Below are positions 23,262 to 34,861 of a DNA stretch of 64,000 nucleotides, one piece after another. Where the stretch lies: contig OX393562.1 of assembly GCA_947652115.1 (NCBI GenBank), positions 31,137,734 through 31,201,733 on the forward strand, written 5' to 3'. The DNA comes from Blastomussa wellsi. Taxonomy: Eukaryota; Cnidaria; Anthozoa; Scleractinia; Plerogyridae. The number at the start of each line of letters is the position of its first letter. Position 1 is the first letter of the stretch. The notes under the pieces are model-generated. The model had not been told where the DNA came from, made no database searches, and worked only from the letters and a program-made list of their open reading frames with translations. The position numbers and the translations under genes were made by a program.

Positions 23262-26200
23262 ATGACAAAGCTAACGTTCGAGGTTATTTTGGTTTTCTTT
23301 GCTCTCGTGAAGTTTGGTAAGTCGATCAAAACAAACAGTTTGAATGTTATTAACTACAATGCAGTAGTCGGTGAAGATATCACGTAGTCATTATTGCTAT
23401 TATCCTCTTCACCATTTGGCGCTGAAGCAGTTCTGGAATAGACAACAAAATTTCTCAGTCCAATTAGAAGTTCTTGGGAGTCAATTACAGTAAAGTCAGT
23501 TTAAAACTGTGAATTATAAGTTAATTCCACTAAGTGAGAGGCAAAGGCAGACTATGAGAACCACAACCCTGCTGCGTAGTTTGTCGAGTGTATAAACTTT
23601 TGTACACTATTTGGCTTTGCAGATTTTTGGGTATTGAAAGCGAAACTTTCCTTCAACATTCCAAGACAATTATATTTACTCGGTTATGTGGAATTTCTCA
23701 AAGCCCCATAAACCAACGTAACTGTTCACATTAATCGTAAACGTCTCGTATCTTCTTAGTTTGGATGTTTAAATTGTGCATGGTGACAGGAGATCTGTGT
23801 ACAATACTAGCGTCGACTAGAAGCGTTGTTCTTTCAAATTTATTTATGCAATTAGGGCGTCAAGATGTTTTGAACAATTGAATATACAAAACTAAGCCAA
23901 AAAGGTTCATATTTGCATATGTGTACGCGTTCTTGCAAAAAATTGAGCAAAAATCAGTGTACTGTAACATGCAGAGTTTCCACACAAAAACATCCTGACT
24001 GAGTGAACCGGTTTTCTCGGCTAGAAAGTCAGTAAATGAAATATTAAGCTTTTTCGCTTCTTCAAAACTTAATAATCCGTACCTTTCCCACCGGCTTCAG
24101 TATTGCTGTAATACAATGAGCAGCTCGATATGGTCGAGTTCTCCAGGAAGCAGAACCGGCGAGGGGTCTGAGAACGATTCTAACTCGCGCCAGAGAAGAA
24201 TATGGCAACATTGTAAAAACTGGTAGTTTTAAAAAAGTATGTTCAGAAACGTGTCATAATTATCGTTAAGGTGTCTCCTAAAAAACTTCCACGAATTTTC
24301 TTTCTCCCTTTTCTAGATGCAGTTCTTAAAATATTAGCAGTATCGTGTTAACCTTGCATTATTGGCCTTGAATTTTTGTAAATTTTTTTACAAGAATTCT
24401 CTGACGTCATAATGCCCCAAAATGAATATGTTTATGACATTTTGAAATCTTTAAAGTGCCAATGAAATGAAAACCAAGTTAACCTTATTTGAAATGCATT
24501 TCAAAATGATGAAGAATGGCGTTTTCCTTTCTGCGATGTCTTCTCTTGTTCCAGAGATATTCAAGTTTTTTTTATTATGCAAATTAGATGAGTGATGACG
24601 TCACAAGGTTGACAGAAAATGGGCTAAAACCCCCAAATCGAGAATATCTCTGTAAATAATGGAGCAAGGCAATTGAAACTTGGCACCTGTGTTGCAGCCT
24701 AAGAAACACACCAGTTGGTAGATATTTTGATGTTGCTATGACAACAGTTTTGGTTCCAGTCTCTTTCCTCTTTGAATCAAATACTACCATTAGTGACTCA
24801 ATAAGGACAAATATCTGGTTTATTTAAAACATACACAATGTCCACAATGCAATAGGTCTCCTTAATAACCTTTAGTAAGTGGATTAATGTTTGGTAAAGA
24901 TCAAATACAGGAATTATCATTCCTGCATAAAAGAGACTGGTACCAAGACTGTTGCCATAGTGATATACACCATCTGATGTATCTGGTGTATTTCTTCGGA
25001 TACAACATGGGTGCCAAGTTTCGACTCCTTTGCCCTATTATTTGCAGAGATGTTCTCGATTTTGTGTTTTTTAGCCTTTTTCCGTCAACCTTGTGACGGC
25101 ATAAAACATCTGATTTGCATAATACAAAAACTTGAATATCTCTGGAACGAAAGAAGATATCGCAGAAAGGAAAACACCATTCTCCGTCGTTATGAAATGC
25201 CTTTCAAATAAAGTTAACTTGTTAACTTGGTAGTAATTAACTTAACAGTAATATCTAAAGGGATTTAGTGCTAATGATGCCGATGTTGTTGAAGACGCTT
25301 CATTTTGTGTCGATTTTAAGGCCGCCATAATTTGCGTCCTAAAGAACGACACCAATAAATGTTACTTCGCTATAGGGGACACAACAACAGGCATAGCCTG
25401 GAAATTAAAGGTACTTCCGGGATTTTTTTCTTCCTTTTCTAGATGCAGTTTTTCAAAATATTCACAGTATCGTGTTGACCTTGCATTTTTGGCCTTGAAG
25501 TCTATAAAATTTCACATGTATTCTCTGACGTCATAATGCCCATAATAAATATTTTTAATGTCATTTTTAAATCTATAAATGTGATAGTAATTAACTTAAC
25601 AGTAATATCTAAAGAGCTTTAATAGTGCTAATGATACCGATGGTGTAGAAGACGCTTTTCACTGTGTCGATTTTACGGCCGCCATCTTTGAGTCCCAAAG
25701 AACGACACCAATGTTGATTAGCTATAGGGGACACAACAACAGGAATTGCCTGAAAATTACAAGTATCCCTATATATAATCTGGAAATTAAAATTCTGATG
25801 CTATCATAAAATAAACAATGTCCTCTTTTAGTAGGACACACGTATTTGAGATCTCAAATATATGCAACATTTTGAAATATTCTCTCGTGTCCACACAGGA
25901 TCTTCCCTTCAGTGTTACAAATGCTCAGGAGATTTGTCGGAATGTAACAGCGAAGCAGGGAAAGAAAACTGTGCTGCTGGCTTCACTAGCTGTGCATCCA
26001 TGGTGGTGAACAGTGCCGATAGCATCAATTTCTTTTATGGTTGCGCCAAGCCACAGGACTGCCAAGCTGCTAAGTCTGCCTGTGCTGAAATCACGAAAGA
26101 GAAATCACAGACCGCATGTAGCGCCACGTGTTGCAGTGTAAATAATTGCGAAACGCCCTTTGCTAAAAGTGGGTCCCACATTTGTCAGAACATTTACTTA

Positions 26201-27332
26201 TGGATAGTACATTAGACGTCATTGAATTTCTGAAATAACTTTTAAAAACTTCATGGCTTCTACAACCCGTTCCCCCCCCCCCCCCCCCCCATCTCTCCAA
26301 AAAGGAGAGCAAATGAAACTTGAAAGTTTAGACAGTTGTTTTCCCTATAGAAAAGCACGAAGAAGGTGGCGAAGAAGTCTAAAGCTTTTGAGGAGAGATT
26401 TTAAGACGGTCCAATCGCGAGAAACCTGAATGTTTAATGTAACTAAATTATCCAAAGATGCAGCACTCGCCAAAGCATATACAAGTTTTAATATAGCATG
26501 GTGTGATTAAGAGCACATTGATTTCTACACCTGAATGGGAGGCTAGACCGTTAGAGAAGGCCCTTCACCCCCGCCTCCCCCTCCCCACGGCTTCCTCGAA
26601 AGGTTCCCAGTTTGTTATGTAGTTGAGCCCAATTTATGCCCCCAGGTGGAGAGAGACTTGGCGCCTGTCCAAGAAACCATAGAGTGACCCCACGAGCCAG
26701 CTCTAGAATCCAAAGCACATAATCCTAAATCCAGTACTGTAGAAACGAGAAGAAATCTGGAGCGAGTCTCATCTCGCAGTCACGTATACTTGTTACAGGG
26801 GGCATGACTTTTCGTCGTTTGCTTTGTCCACAGAATTAATTACCCGAAAAGGAAATTAAGATGAGACTCACCCAGATTTTTTTCTGGAACTAATTGCTAA
26901 AAACTCCTAATTGGTCCGTACAAGGCGTACTTAGCCATTCAATAACAATCACACCATGATCCGTCAATTGAATGTTTTCGTCTCTTTCCAGATTTTAAAT
27001 ACAGAAAGTGCTACCAATGCACATCAAAAGAAGATTGTGAATCGGCCAAGCCCCAAATATGTCCCAATGAGGATGATAGCTGCTACATGATATCTACAGA
27101 TGTCACCCACAAAGATTCTAATGTCAAGCTCACGACTTACAGCAAGGGTTGTGCCACAAAAAGCCAGTGTGAAAACAAGAACGCGCATGTCTTCCACCAG
27201 ACATGCACAGACGACTCTACCTGTGAAATGACATGTTGTGAAAATGATATGTGTAATGCTGGCTCAAATGTGGTGGTCAGTGCTCTCACTTTTCTGGCAT
27301 GCGCACTTTTTGCTGTTGTTTGCTTGTACTGA
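23262..27332 (+). CDS. Second two-LU-domain protein, paralogue of the gene at 18571
   Basis: Three coding exons: 23262-23316 (donor gtaagt), 25899-26168 (acceptor tgtccacacag, donor gtgggt) and 26992-27332 (acceptor tctctttccag, stop TGA), all phase 1, total 221 aa. Exon 1 is a signal peptide (MTKLTFEVILVFFALVKFG). Exon 2 is a three-finger domain (SLQCYKC ... TCCSVNNCE). Exon 3 is another (RKCYQC ... TCCENDMCN), followed by CNAGSNVVVS and a hydrophobic tail suited to a GPI signal. The exon 2 donor gtgggt is weaker than usual. I chose it because it falls at the same place (after the P-x-A-K motif) as the strong donor in the first gene and keeps the frame into exon 3. Intron 1 (2.6 kb) is packed with repeats. 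Ligand and function are unknown. Confidence 0.85.
24290..25770. repeat. Two direct units in intron 1 of the second LU gene, first split by a foldback element
   Basis: Unit one is 24290-24458 plus 25231-25410. Unit two is 25415-25770. Both share cagtatcgtgtt.accttgca, ctctgacgtcataatgccc, aattaacttaacagtaatat and ataggggacacaacaacagg in the same order. Unit two lacks the 772-bp insert. Confidence 0.75.
24459..25230. mobile_element. 772-bp foldback element
   Basis: Arms of about 330 bp read inward from accaagttaaccttatttga on the left to the inverse tcaaataaagttaacttg on the right. Matching inner blocks include a gatattcaagttttt/caaaaacttgaatatc pair and paired gtgacgtcacaaggttgac/gtcaaccttgtgac sequences. 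The uninterrupted sister repeat at 25415-25770 shows where it inserted. No ORF. Confidence 0.75.
26272..26290. repeat. Homopolymer of 19 C
   Basis: Uninterrupted C19 in intron 2 of the second LU gene. It is likely length-variable and prone to sequencing error. Confidence 0.95.
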
Positions 27333-28495
27333 AATAATATCTGTGACGTAGGGCGAATGATTTTAAATTGATAGCTTCTCTAAATACAGTTTAGGCTCAG
27401 TATAGGTTATGCTTATAGTTATTTGTCATTCACTATCTGCATTTTCTTAATATATAGTGTGTCAGCTAAGAGACGATTACTCCTATGCATGTTGCAGTAA
27501 AATTTGTGGATCGCGTATTTTACAATCTTAAAGCAATTTGACTGTTTATTTATAGCGTTACTAGTATTCATGATAAAGAAATCATACATTGCCTGTACAG
27601 TGATTTTCAATAATCTAGTACCTGGAAAGAAATTACTATTGGCTTTGTAATTGTTTTATTTGTTGATTTTTTAATTCGCGCTACCTACCCAACCAATATC
27701 ATGATCAGATAAAATCATCGCTGCTTGCTATAACCAATGCACTATCTCGTTTTTAAAGCCCGCGCCCCAACGCGTTGTTTTTGTCCGCTGATCGATCAAG
27801 AGGACGTAGGCGTTGGGAACGATATTAGGCCGAACAGAAATGTCAATGTTAAAAATACAGCCGCCATGATGGTTTTCGCATTGTAGTGCAAATTAGCCAC
27901 GTTGTCTGCCAGGAGGCAAACATTGAAATGATGCCTTTTCTCGGAAAATCGGACGGTCTAAATATGGTGAAGTATCTACGGTAAAGCCACATTTGAGAGC
28001 CAAGTTATGGAATAATAATTTCATTGTAAGGTTAGTTCGAAATAGTTACTGACGACAGCTTGACTTGTTAACTACGGAAGTCGTTTTCTTTTTTGTAAAA
28101 GTGTATGTCAAAATTGTGTTAAACTTAGAATGTTAAAAGCACAAAACAAAAAACAAAGCATTGCTATGAAAAAACTATCAGACGTGATAAGAAACCAGCT
28201 GAGATTTAAGCTTGTTTGCCCCAATAAAGTCTATTGTTAATGTTGCTTACGGTGGTCATGCACTTAGCTTGGCCCACGGGTCTTTACAACAGCCCCCCTT
28301 TTAAGCGCGTTTGTTTGAGAGTCTGACAGAATAATCATTAAATAATATAAAATCCTATCTTGGAGGTCAAACGCAATTGTTCTGAGATGAATAATTGTTT
28401 TATTAAAAACGCCCCAAAAATATTGTACAAACATTGCAAAAATGCATTCTTTTACGCGTACAGGTACCTTGTTTGGTAAGTCAGTGGTTCATGTA
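27333..28495. other. Intergenic, nothing recognised
   Basis: Downstream of the second LU gene. It should include its 3' UTR but no clear AATAAA was found. No ORF or repeat stands out. Confidence 0.4.
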
Positions 28496-28642
28496 ATATA
28501 TCAAACACTAGAGACAGTGTTTCATCGGGATATCCAAACACCGAGAAGAGAGTTGAAAATACGACGCGCAGCGGAGTATTTTTAATGAACTTCGAGGTGT
28601 TTGGATAGCCGATGAAACACTGTCTCGAGTGTTTGATATATC
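28496..28642. mobile_element. 147-bp near-perfect palindrome (MITE)
   Basis: Atatatcaaacact.gagacagtgtttcatcgg on the left is mirrored by ccgatgaaacactgtctcgagtgtttgatatat on the right, with ggatatccaaacacc/ggtgtttggatag inside. A fragment of the same family lies at about 55050-55085. Confidence 0.8.
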
Positions 28643-28910
28643 TTCTCAATCGAAACAAAAACCAAGGAGTAAACGGAGAAATAAAATCGTCAAAATCTAT
28701 GCTAATTAAGATCGGGTATCAAAACCTCCTTCACGGTTATGATTTTCTTTGTTTTAACTCGATGAATTATTAATGAGTTTGAGAAGAGCTGATACACCAT
28801 TGCCTGTCAACCAATCAAAACTCAGGAAATGCAATATACCATAGCTAGTTTTTAATCATGTTGGATATTTACCTCGTATCCACCACTAGCAACCTCACAT
28901 CCAGTTCGGT

Positions 28911-29267
28911 TTAAGGGGGCATTGTCAGGATATTGTAGCGCTACTTTAAAAAGCTAAAAACTGTCTAATCCAACAATAACGAACTAGTTTTGCTGCCAAA
29001 GACTAGGCTGAAAATATTAACTCCAACATTTGAATGCCGTTACAGAACACGACGGTGGAAATGGGTTGAAACTTGAAAACACTGGCCAATTCTTTCAATG
29101 TTTGAAGCTATGTAATGAAACAATCACCAAAATGCCAAACATTTAATTCGAATTCTTGTTGATAATTCTGTATGGACATTTTGTGCATGATAACAGACAC
29201 AAGTAAATGCGATTTCGGCAGAATTGACCCGGAAATAGCAAACTTTCCGTGACAGTGTCCCTTTTAA
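28911..29267. mobile_element. MITE with TTAA ends
   Basis: Begins TTAAGGGGGCATTGTC and ends gacagtgtcccttttaa. TTAA at both ends suggests a piggyBac-type target. Same family as 30164-30454. Confidence 0.6.
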
Positions 29268-29636
29268 ATTATATCCAATTTTTTGTAGTTAACTGCGCTG
29301 TGCAGTGACACTGTTTATAATTTTATCTTCCCACAGCTTTGTTTCAGAAATTCAGCTTTCAGGTTGGTTACAACACTTTTAGCTACTTCGCCAGTCAACT
29401 AAATATTTAAGTTGGGCCGCATAAAAACATGATGGGGCAATATATACGCGAATACCAAGAAATGTCGAGTGGAGGACTGGTTTTCCGGCGAAACTAAGCC
29501 GAGATAACTTCAAACGAATATAGTAAACCTCTCCGACGAACTCATTATAATAAACGAGCCTTAGCCGCCAGGTATTTCAATCTACAGTTATGAGAGGCAA
29601 GGCGATATTTTGTTTGTTTTGCTAGAATCACATTCT

Positions 29637-29963
29637 GGGGCCCTTGGCAAAACTCTCAGCTCTTCGAAACGGCCGCAGAGCGCTCGCCTTCCACCAATGA
29701 AGCCCGGGTTCGATTCCCGGCCCCGGCGTCATATGTGGGTTGAGTTTGTTGGTTCTCTACTCTGCTCCGAGAGGTTTTTTTCCGGGTACTCGGTTTTCCC
29801 CTCTCCACAAAATCAACATTTACATTTGATTTTATTTGATTTATAATTAATAAAATTTTGATTTGATTTCATTTGTGCTGTACAGTGTCCCCAATTAGTA
29901 CGTCAGTGCAAGATAAGTTAACACTCAAATAAAGTTTATTATCATTATTATTATTATTTTATT
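29637..29963 (+). mobile_element. tRNA-derived SINE with conserved central domain and LINE-like tail
   Basis: A tRNA-like head carries a B box (gggttcgattcccgg). A central domain (tctactctgctccgagagg, then ccgggtactcggttttcccc) resembles the deeply conserved eumetazoan 'Nin' SINE domain as I recall it. The 3' tail (tgtccccaattagta, aataaagtt, ATT-rich run) matches the 3' end of the LINE at 12168-12792. Confidence 0.75.
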
Positions 29964-30163
29964 AATACACGTAATTTCACAAAATTAAGTGTACCATTTA
30001 TCACTTAACAATAGCATTAATATGTAACTTCGTACATACATGTCTTGAGTCTCAAAATCTATCAAATTATCGAAAACTAGTTTCTATCAAAGTTGTAATA
30101 TATACTAATCAATCTTTATTACTTAAACTTTGCGAATCAATTTTCTAGGGTAAGTCTTAAGTC

Positions 30164-30454
30164 TTAAAGGGGCACTCTCACGGCATCTTGGCGTCATTTT
30201 AAAATGCTGAAATATGTTCCTGCATCAATGGAAACACAAAAATAATGGTGCAGTTTTGTTACTAAGGACTATATCACTTCACTGAAACCATTTATTGCCG
30301 CCTAGCACTCAGGATGGCAAGGATGGAAATGAATTGAAATTTGTCCCGTTTGTCCATCAGGAATATTTTGAACGCGAGTTAAGTACCAGGCAATGATTTC
30401 AGTAATGAATGAAGCTGAAAATAGCAAAACCCCTGTGACAGTGCTCCTTTAAAG
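30164..30454. mobile_element. MITE with TTAA ends, just downstream of the left peptide gene
   Basis: Begins ttaaaggggcactctcacgg and ends cctgtgacagtgctcctttaa. It is absent from the corresponding position of the right arm, so it inserted after the duplication or was lost there. Confidence 0.7.
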
Positions 30455-30525
30455 ATAATCTTTTCGAGAAAGTGTCTATATAAAAGTTTTTCCAATTAAA
30501 ATCATCCTTTTAAGACAGGGCGTGC

Positions 30526-33343
30526 CTAACATCTGCGGAAGCAAACTCGTCCGCAAAACCCACCCCAACATTTGGTGTAGCACACATTAAAGCACCAGCT
30601 TCGCTTTACACCTGCAACATGACACAGCATAACGAAAAGTGATCAGTATCTCATTCATCTCTCAAAATCGATATCGATCGATGCATTATTTTAGAAAACG
30701 AAAACGAAGAAATCGTCAGTTTGGAGATCATGTCCGATGGTCCGTCAAATTGTCAGAACTTTATAATACCAAATCATCAAATAGGGGAAACTGTTTTAAT
30801 GTACGACAAAGTTTTCAACACTTTAAAGAAGAGCCGTAATAAGTACCTATAGGCCATGCACCTTTTACACAGCATTCAATATGCGATGAATTCAGACTAT
30901 TTATCTTTCAAGCATTTTCCATGACAAGGCCACAACTCCTACTTAGTGATATGACAAGCCGGAATTGATTAAAATGCTGCGCAATCCTTTTCGGGTTTAA
31001 TTTAGAGGGCCAACTTGAAGATCCGGTCAAACCTGAAATGTTAAAAGGGCTCAGTAAACTGTGGTGTTATACTTACGTTCACGGTCCACAATCACACCCA
31101 GCTTTCTTTCCTTAATGCGATAAATGGGCAACTTGGCACACAGGGCGGCCATTTCATCACTCAGGTCCGAGCGGTCATTTACAGTGCCAACGACTTCATA
31201 ATCATAGTCAGTCGCTTGCCCTGCTTGTGAGGAGCCGTCGGTGCTCTCCTAAGAAGGAAGTAAGCAAGTGTAAACAGAAACAATCAAAGTATACTTACAA
31301 GTACACGCTACTCGTTTTCCAATTATATAATCCTATCAAATTTACGAAGTAACAGTAATATACACCTGAATTGGCACATATCTCAGGATAGCCGCATAAC
31401 AACGGTTCAGAAATTTCCAAAGCATTTTCTTCTCAAGATTGTTTCACTATCCTTGACAACGCTCTACACCCTTTCAACTAAAAAGGAGGCTTAATTGTTG
31501 TTTTATTTACGTTGTATTGATATGACACCGAACAGCGGAATTGATATAGTCGAACCTGAAGATGGGTGGAGGTCATCCGAAACATGTTTTTCAAACTAAA
31601 CCCGCTTGTTTTTTATTTGAAGATCATAATCATCTATGTGAAGATTTTTTTACCCTTCTGATCACTATGCAGTCACGCTATCTAATTTTCCTTCTTTCTT
31701 CTGTTTATGTTTATGCTTATTTCACTTGTGTTATGCTTATTTCACAAGTGTGAACCAGGCTTAAATAATTGAATCTGTCACTCTGATTTGGGTATAATTG
31801 GAAAAAACCTTTCCTCCTAGGCAGGCATTAAGTATGATTGATGCTCTTATTGTTAAAAGGTGATGACGTCAGAAGTGGAACAATGGGCAATGTTCATCCT
31901 GGCCGGTTTTGGCCGGCACAGGCGCCAATGGATAAAGGTGGCTCACTACAGTTTTGAGGGATTAAATGTGCCCAACTTTAAACCATTTCGTAAATTGTTC
32001 AAAAGTGTTTTGTCTTTTTCTTATTAATATTTGTTACAGCGTGCAGCCACCATAGGGTACATTTGAGCAACAAAATGCTAACAAACAGCCAAAATGAACG
32101 ACCGAGTGCTTCGAAGAGACTGGGTACTAGCTCTTTCAATGGCGTTTCTCTCAAAATCTACCCCTATGATGCTATCGGACACGTTATCTGAGATCTGTCA
32201 AAATTAACTGATAGCTGAGAAACAGTCTAAATTTTAACTGATAACTGAGAGTCCAGTGCCCCATGCAGACCCTCACATTAATTTCAAAACATTATCCACT
32301 GAATTTGTGATACTGGAATGTACATCGACTGAAAACACTTGCCCTACCTTGTTAAGTATCTTGGCGAGGTCCTCAGGTTTTGGAAGATTTTCAGTGGAGT
32401 CGCTCAGAAAACAGGCTTTGCTAGCAGAAAGTCGGTGCATGGCCAAGTTCTAGAACAGTGAAAAATAGGCATCGCTGTTAACATAACTCACAATCACACT
32501 TTAGAGGTAAATAGCCTAAATACAAAGGCAGGTATATTTTATGTTGCACAAATGACTTTGAAATGCGATTAATTACCTCTTTGAAGTCATAAACAACATC
32601 AACCTTTCCTGCGTTTGAGGAATTTGTCTCTGGAATGTGAAATTTCTCGGTTTGTTTCTCAGTGTCAACTTCAACTTCCTCTTCAATCTCTTTATCTCCA
32701 TCGATTATTTTCACCTTGTACTTGGACACGGTTTCCTGCAAAGTGAAACGAATTTCAGTTACGGTATTTTACTTGATTTAGGTTAAGCTTAACATCATCT
32801 TTCGGCTTCTAAAGTTTTGTTCCTTGGAACATTTCCGGATTACTGCAACAAATTATAGCAAACAGTTTGTTCAAAAGTTACGGGAAAATTTTTGTAGGAA
32901 ATCGCACGATCTCCAATACAATTCGTGATTTATAGGTACGGCTGATGTTTACGAGACTTAAGGCGAGTGCAATTTGAGAACTTTCGAAACATCACGAGTA
33001 CTTATTAATGAATTGCACGATTTATAGCAATTTTATTTAATTACCTCTTTGTCGTCACATTTGCAAACAAAAGCTGCTGATGCGACAGCGAGAACGACGG
33101 CAAAATACAGAAGGAATACCTTGAACTCCTGGTGACAAAAACACATAAAAATGTATGTTAGAAATTATCGATTTGGTGTAAAGTAAATCAACATTGCCAC
33201 TCTTTTGTTCTTTTTTCGCCATCTACTTTTTGTCCATCCGTTATCCAATAATCAAGAGCCCTATAGATAGCTGCTAATGAATCAACTTGCTATCGTACTA
33301 ACTTAACAATGAATAATATATCTTCCAAAATAGATCTTACCAT
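30526..33343 (-). CDS. BRICHOS-domain antimicrobial peptide precursor, left copy
   Basis: Six exons on the minus strand: the ATG alone at 33341-33343 (donor gtaaga), 33045-33128, 32577-32735, 32348-32449, 31077-31248 and 30526-30611 (stop TAG), total 201 aa. Exon 2 encodes the signal peptide (MEFKVFLLYFAVVLAVASAA after the Met) and a C-K-C motif. Exon 3 is an acidic, Glu-rich pro-region ending in VDVVYDFKE. Exon 4 (NLAMHRLSASKACF..., first BRICHOS Cys) and exon 5 (ALCAKLPIYRI, second Cys and the usual C-x2-L-P-I-Y end) complete the BRICHOS domain. Exon 6 opens with R-V-K-R, a furin-type site, and then a 24-residue peptide with six Cys and net charge about +4. By analogy with alvinellacin and arenicin precursors, BRICHOS would chaperone the hairpin before cleavage and secretion. 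Antimicrobial activity is inferred. Confidence 0.88.
30529..30600 (-). other. Mature peptide coding segment, left copy
   Basis: 24 codons directly after R-V-K-R: starts S-W-C-F-N-V-C, centre Y-T-K-C-W-G-G-F-C, ends with the last three residues R-R-C before the stop. Cys spacing is C-x3-C-x3-C-x4-C-x3-C-x3-C. There are no acidic residues. Confidence 0.85.
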
Positions 33344-33456
33344 ATTTTATCTTGCAACAGAAAAGGACCAGGTCTGCTCAGTTCTCAGCTCTCCTTTCTT
33401 CTTTCTCTCTTTTGGCAGAGTGTTTATAAAATGTCGTTTTCAACCAAGACGTAGTG

Positions 33457-33464
33457 TTTTTATA
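33457..33464 (-). promoter_or_regulatory. TATA box of the left peptide gene
   Basis: TATAAAAA on the minus strand, about 115 bp upstream of the start codon. It is conserved with its surroundings (gatggtataaaaacactacg) in the right copy. Confidence 0.7.
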
Positions 33465-33657
33465 CCATCAGAAAACTGTTCAAGGTTTCCTTGTTCTTAA
33501 TTTGATATCATGGATAGATGTGTATGAAATTTTGCCGATCGTGATTTGGGCACGTATTATTTGTTTCAGCTCTACCGGGCTTTGGTAACATCACGATTGC
33601 ACATTGCCAGTTCTTTCTGTTGTTTTGCTATTGCACGTGGCACAACAGCTGCTAGTT

Positions 33658-33667
33658 GGAATTCCCC
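33658..33667 (-). promoter_or_regulatory. Candidate NF-kB/Rel site
   Basis: GGAATTCCCC on plus, GGGGAATTCC on minus, fits GGGRNNYYCC exactly. It lies about 195 bp upstream of the left TATA box. The aligned positions in the right promoter and in the remnant at 34143-34366 do not keep it. A ten-base match can occur by chance. Confidence 0.35.
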
Positions 33668-34142
33668 GGCCCACCCTACTCTACCGTACACCGGTTTTGC
33701 ATGCAGGCAGTTAAATTGTCAGGTTTTCTGTCCTGTTTACATCCCTGTCTGGGAGGGGTCGATGACAGTTTAGGAACTGAACTAAATAAATATTTTCGAA
33801 AGTTAAATTGGGCAATTGATCATGCTAGCTAAATTCACTTTACTGCTTTTCCCCAAGCAGGAAAATTTAGCTCATTAAGAAAATCATTTACACACTAATC
33901 AGCGTAATCCAGTACATTTTTTCGCGTTTCATTAAATCTTATAACTTCTTAAACTTGAATTCCAATGAGCACGTCCACTGTCTCAAAGAACGAATTACAG
34001 TTTCAATTCCAACCTTAGCAAGGTTGATATCGTGTCTACCCTCTCCCCCGTTCTCAGCAAAGCCGGTTATTGCAATGTGTAAAGCGAAATTGTTTATTAA
34101 AAAGCATTTAATTCAATGGATTTTAAGTTGTGATCGTGTAGG

Positions 34143-34366
34143 CCGTTCAAACTGTTCAAGGTTTCCTCGTTCTTAATTTGATATCACGGATAGATGTGTA
34201 TTTTTTCCGATCATGATTTTGGAGAGATGTTGTTTGTTTCAGCTTTACCGGGCTTTGGTAACATCACGATCGCACATCAGCAGTTCCTTCAGTTATTTCA
34301 CTATTGCACATGAAGCAACAATTGCTAGTTCCTTGACCGATGCACCCTACACCGGTTCAAAGTAAC
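34143..34366 (-). promoter_or_regulatory. Remnant of a third promoter copy
   Basis: Matches the left promoter at about 33474-33695 in the same orientation: aactgttcaaggtttcctcg, gataga-tgtgta, taccgggctttggtaacatc, ctattgcacatg and caccctacaccggtt. The TATA box and gene body are missing. Confidence 0.75.
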
Positions 34367-34379
34367 TTGTGAGAAAAAC

Positions 34380-34490
34380 GGCAACGTCAATGAGAACGTC
34401 GCAAAACAAAGGATTTAATGAGCAGTACAATAGCTCGGCACGTGCGTTCTAATTCTTTGTACATTTCTCTGCCGTCCTCTGCAAAACAAC
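34380..34490. mobile_element. Partial copy of the 368-bp MITE
   Basis: Cggcaacgtcaatgagaacg through gccgtcctctgcaaaacaac matches the left third of the family. It stops exactly where the next copy begins, and its right part is absent. Confidence 0.7.
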
Positions 34491-34858
34491 AGAGAGCTTA
34501 AGCAAACCACGACGGCAATGTCAACGAGAACGTCGCTAAACAAAAGATTTAATGAGCAGTACAATAGCTCTGCACGTGCGTTATAATTTTTTGTACATTT
34601 CTCTGCCGTCCCATGCAAAACAACAACGTGAAATAACCAAATTCTGAGTACTTTGGAGAACGTGAACCTCGACGGCTAAATTTTCGTTTTTCTGTTTGAA
34701 AATAAACGCCGTCTTTATATTTTCTACAAGAACTATGTTTGAAAGCGATAGATGCACCGAATACATCAATGCAATTGCGAGATTCATGCGTAAAATATAA
34801 ATTCATTTTTAAGCAAGCGTCGTCCTAGCCGTCGCCGTCGTCATTGCTTAAGCTCCCT
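34491..34858. mobile_element. 368-bp MITE copy
   Basis: Begins AGAGAGCTTAAGCAA, ends TTGCTTAAGCTCCCT. Same length and family as 14069-14436, opposite orientation. Confidence 0.9.
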
Positions 34859-34861
34859 AAT

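Larger units (their letters stand above)
29970..33720 (-). repeat. Left arm of a large inverted duplication
   Basis: Contains the left BRICHOS peptide gene with about 0.5 kb of 3' flank and 0.4 kb of promoter. Exons, introns, TATA box and downstream flank match 35770-39065 in reverse orientation, apart from a MITE insertion at 30164-30454 in this arm. Confidence 0.85.
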
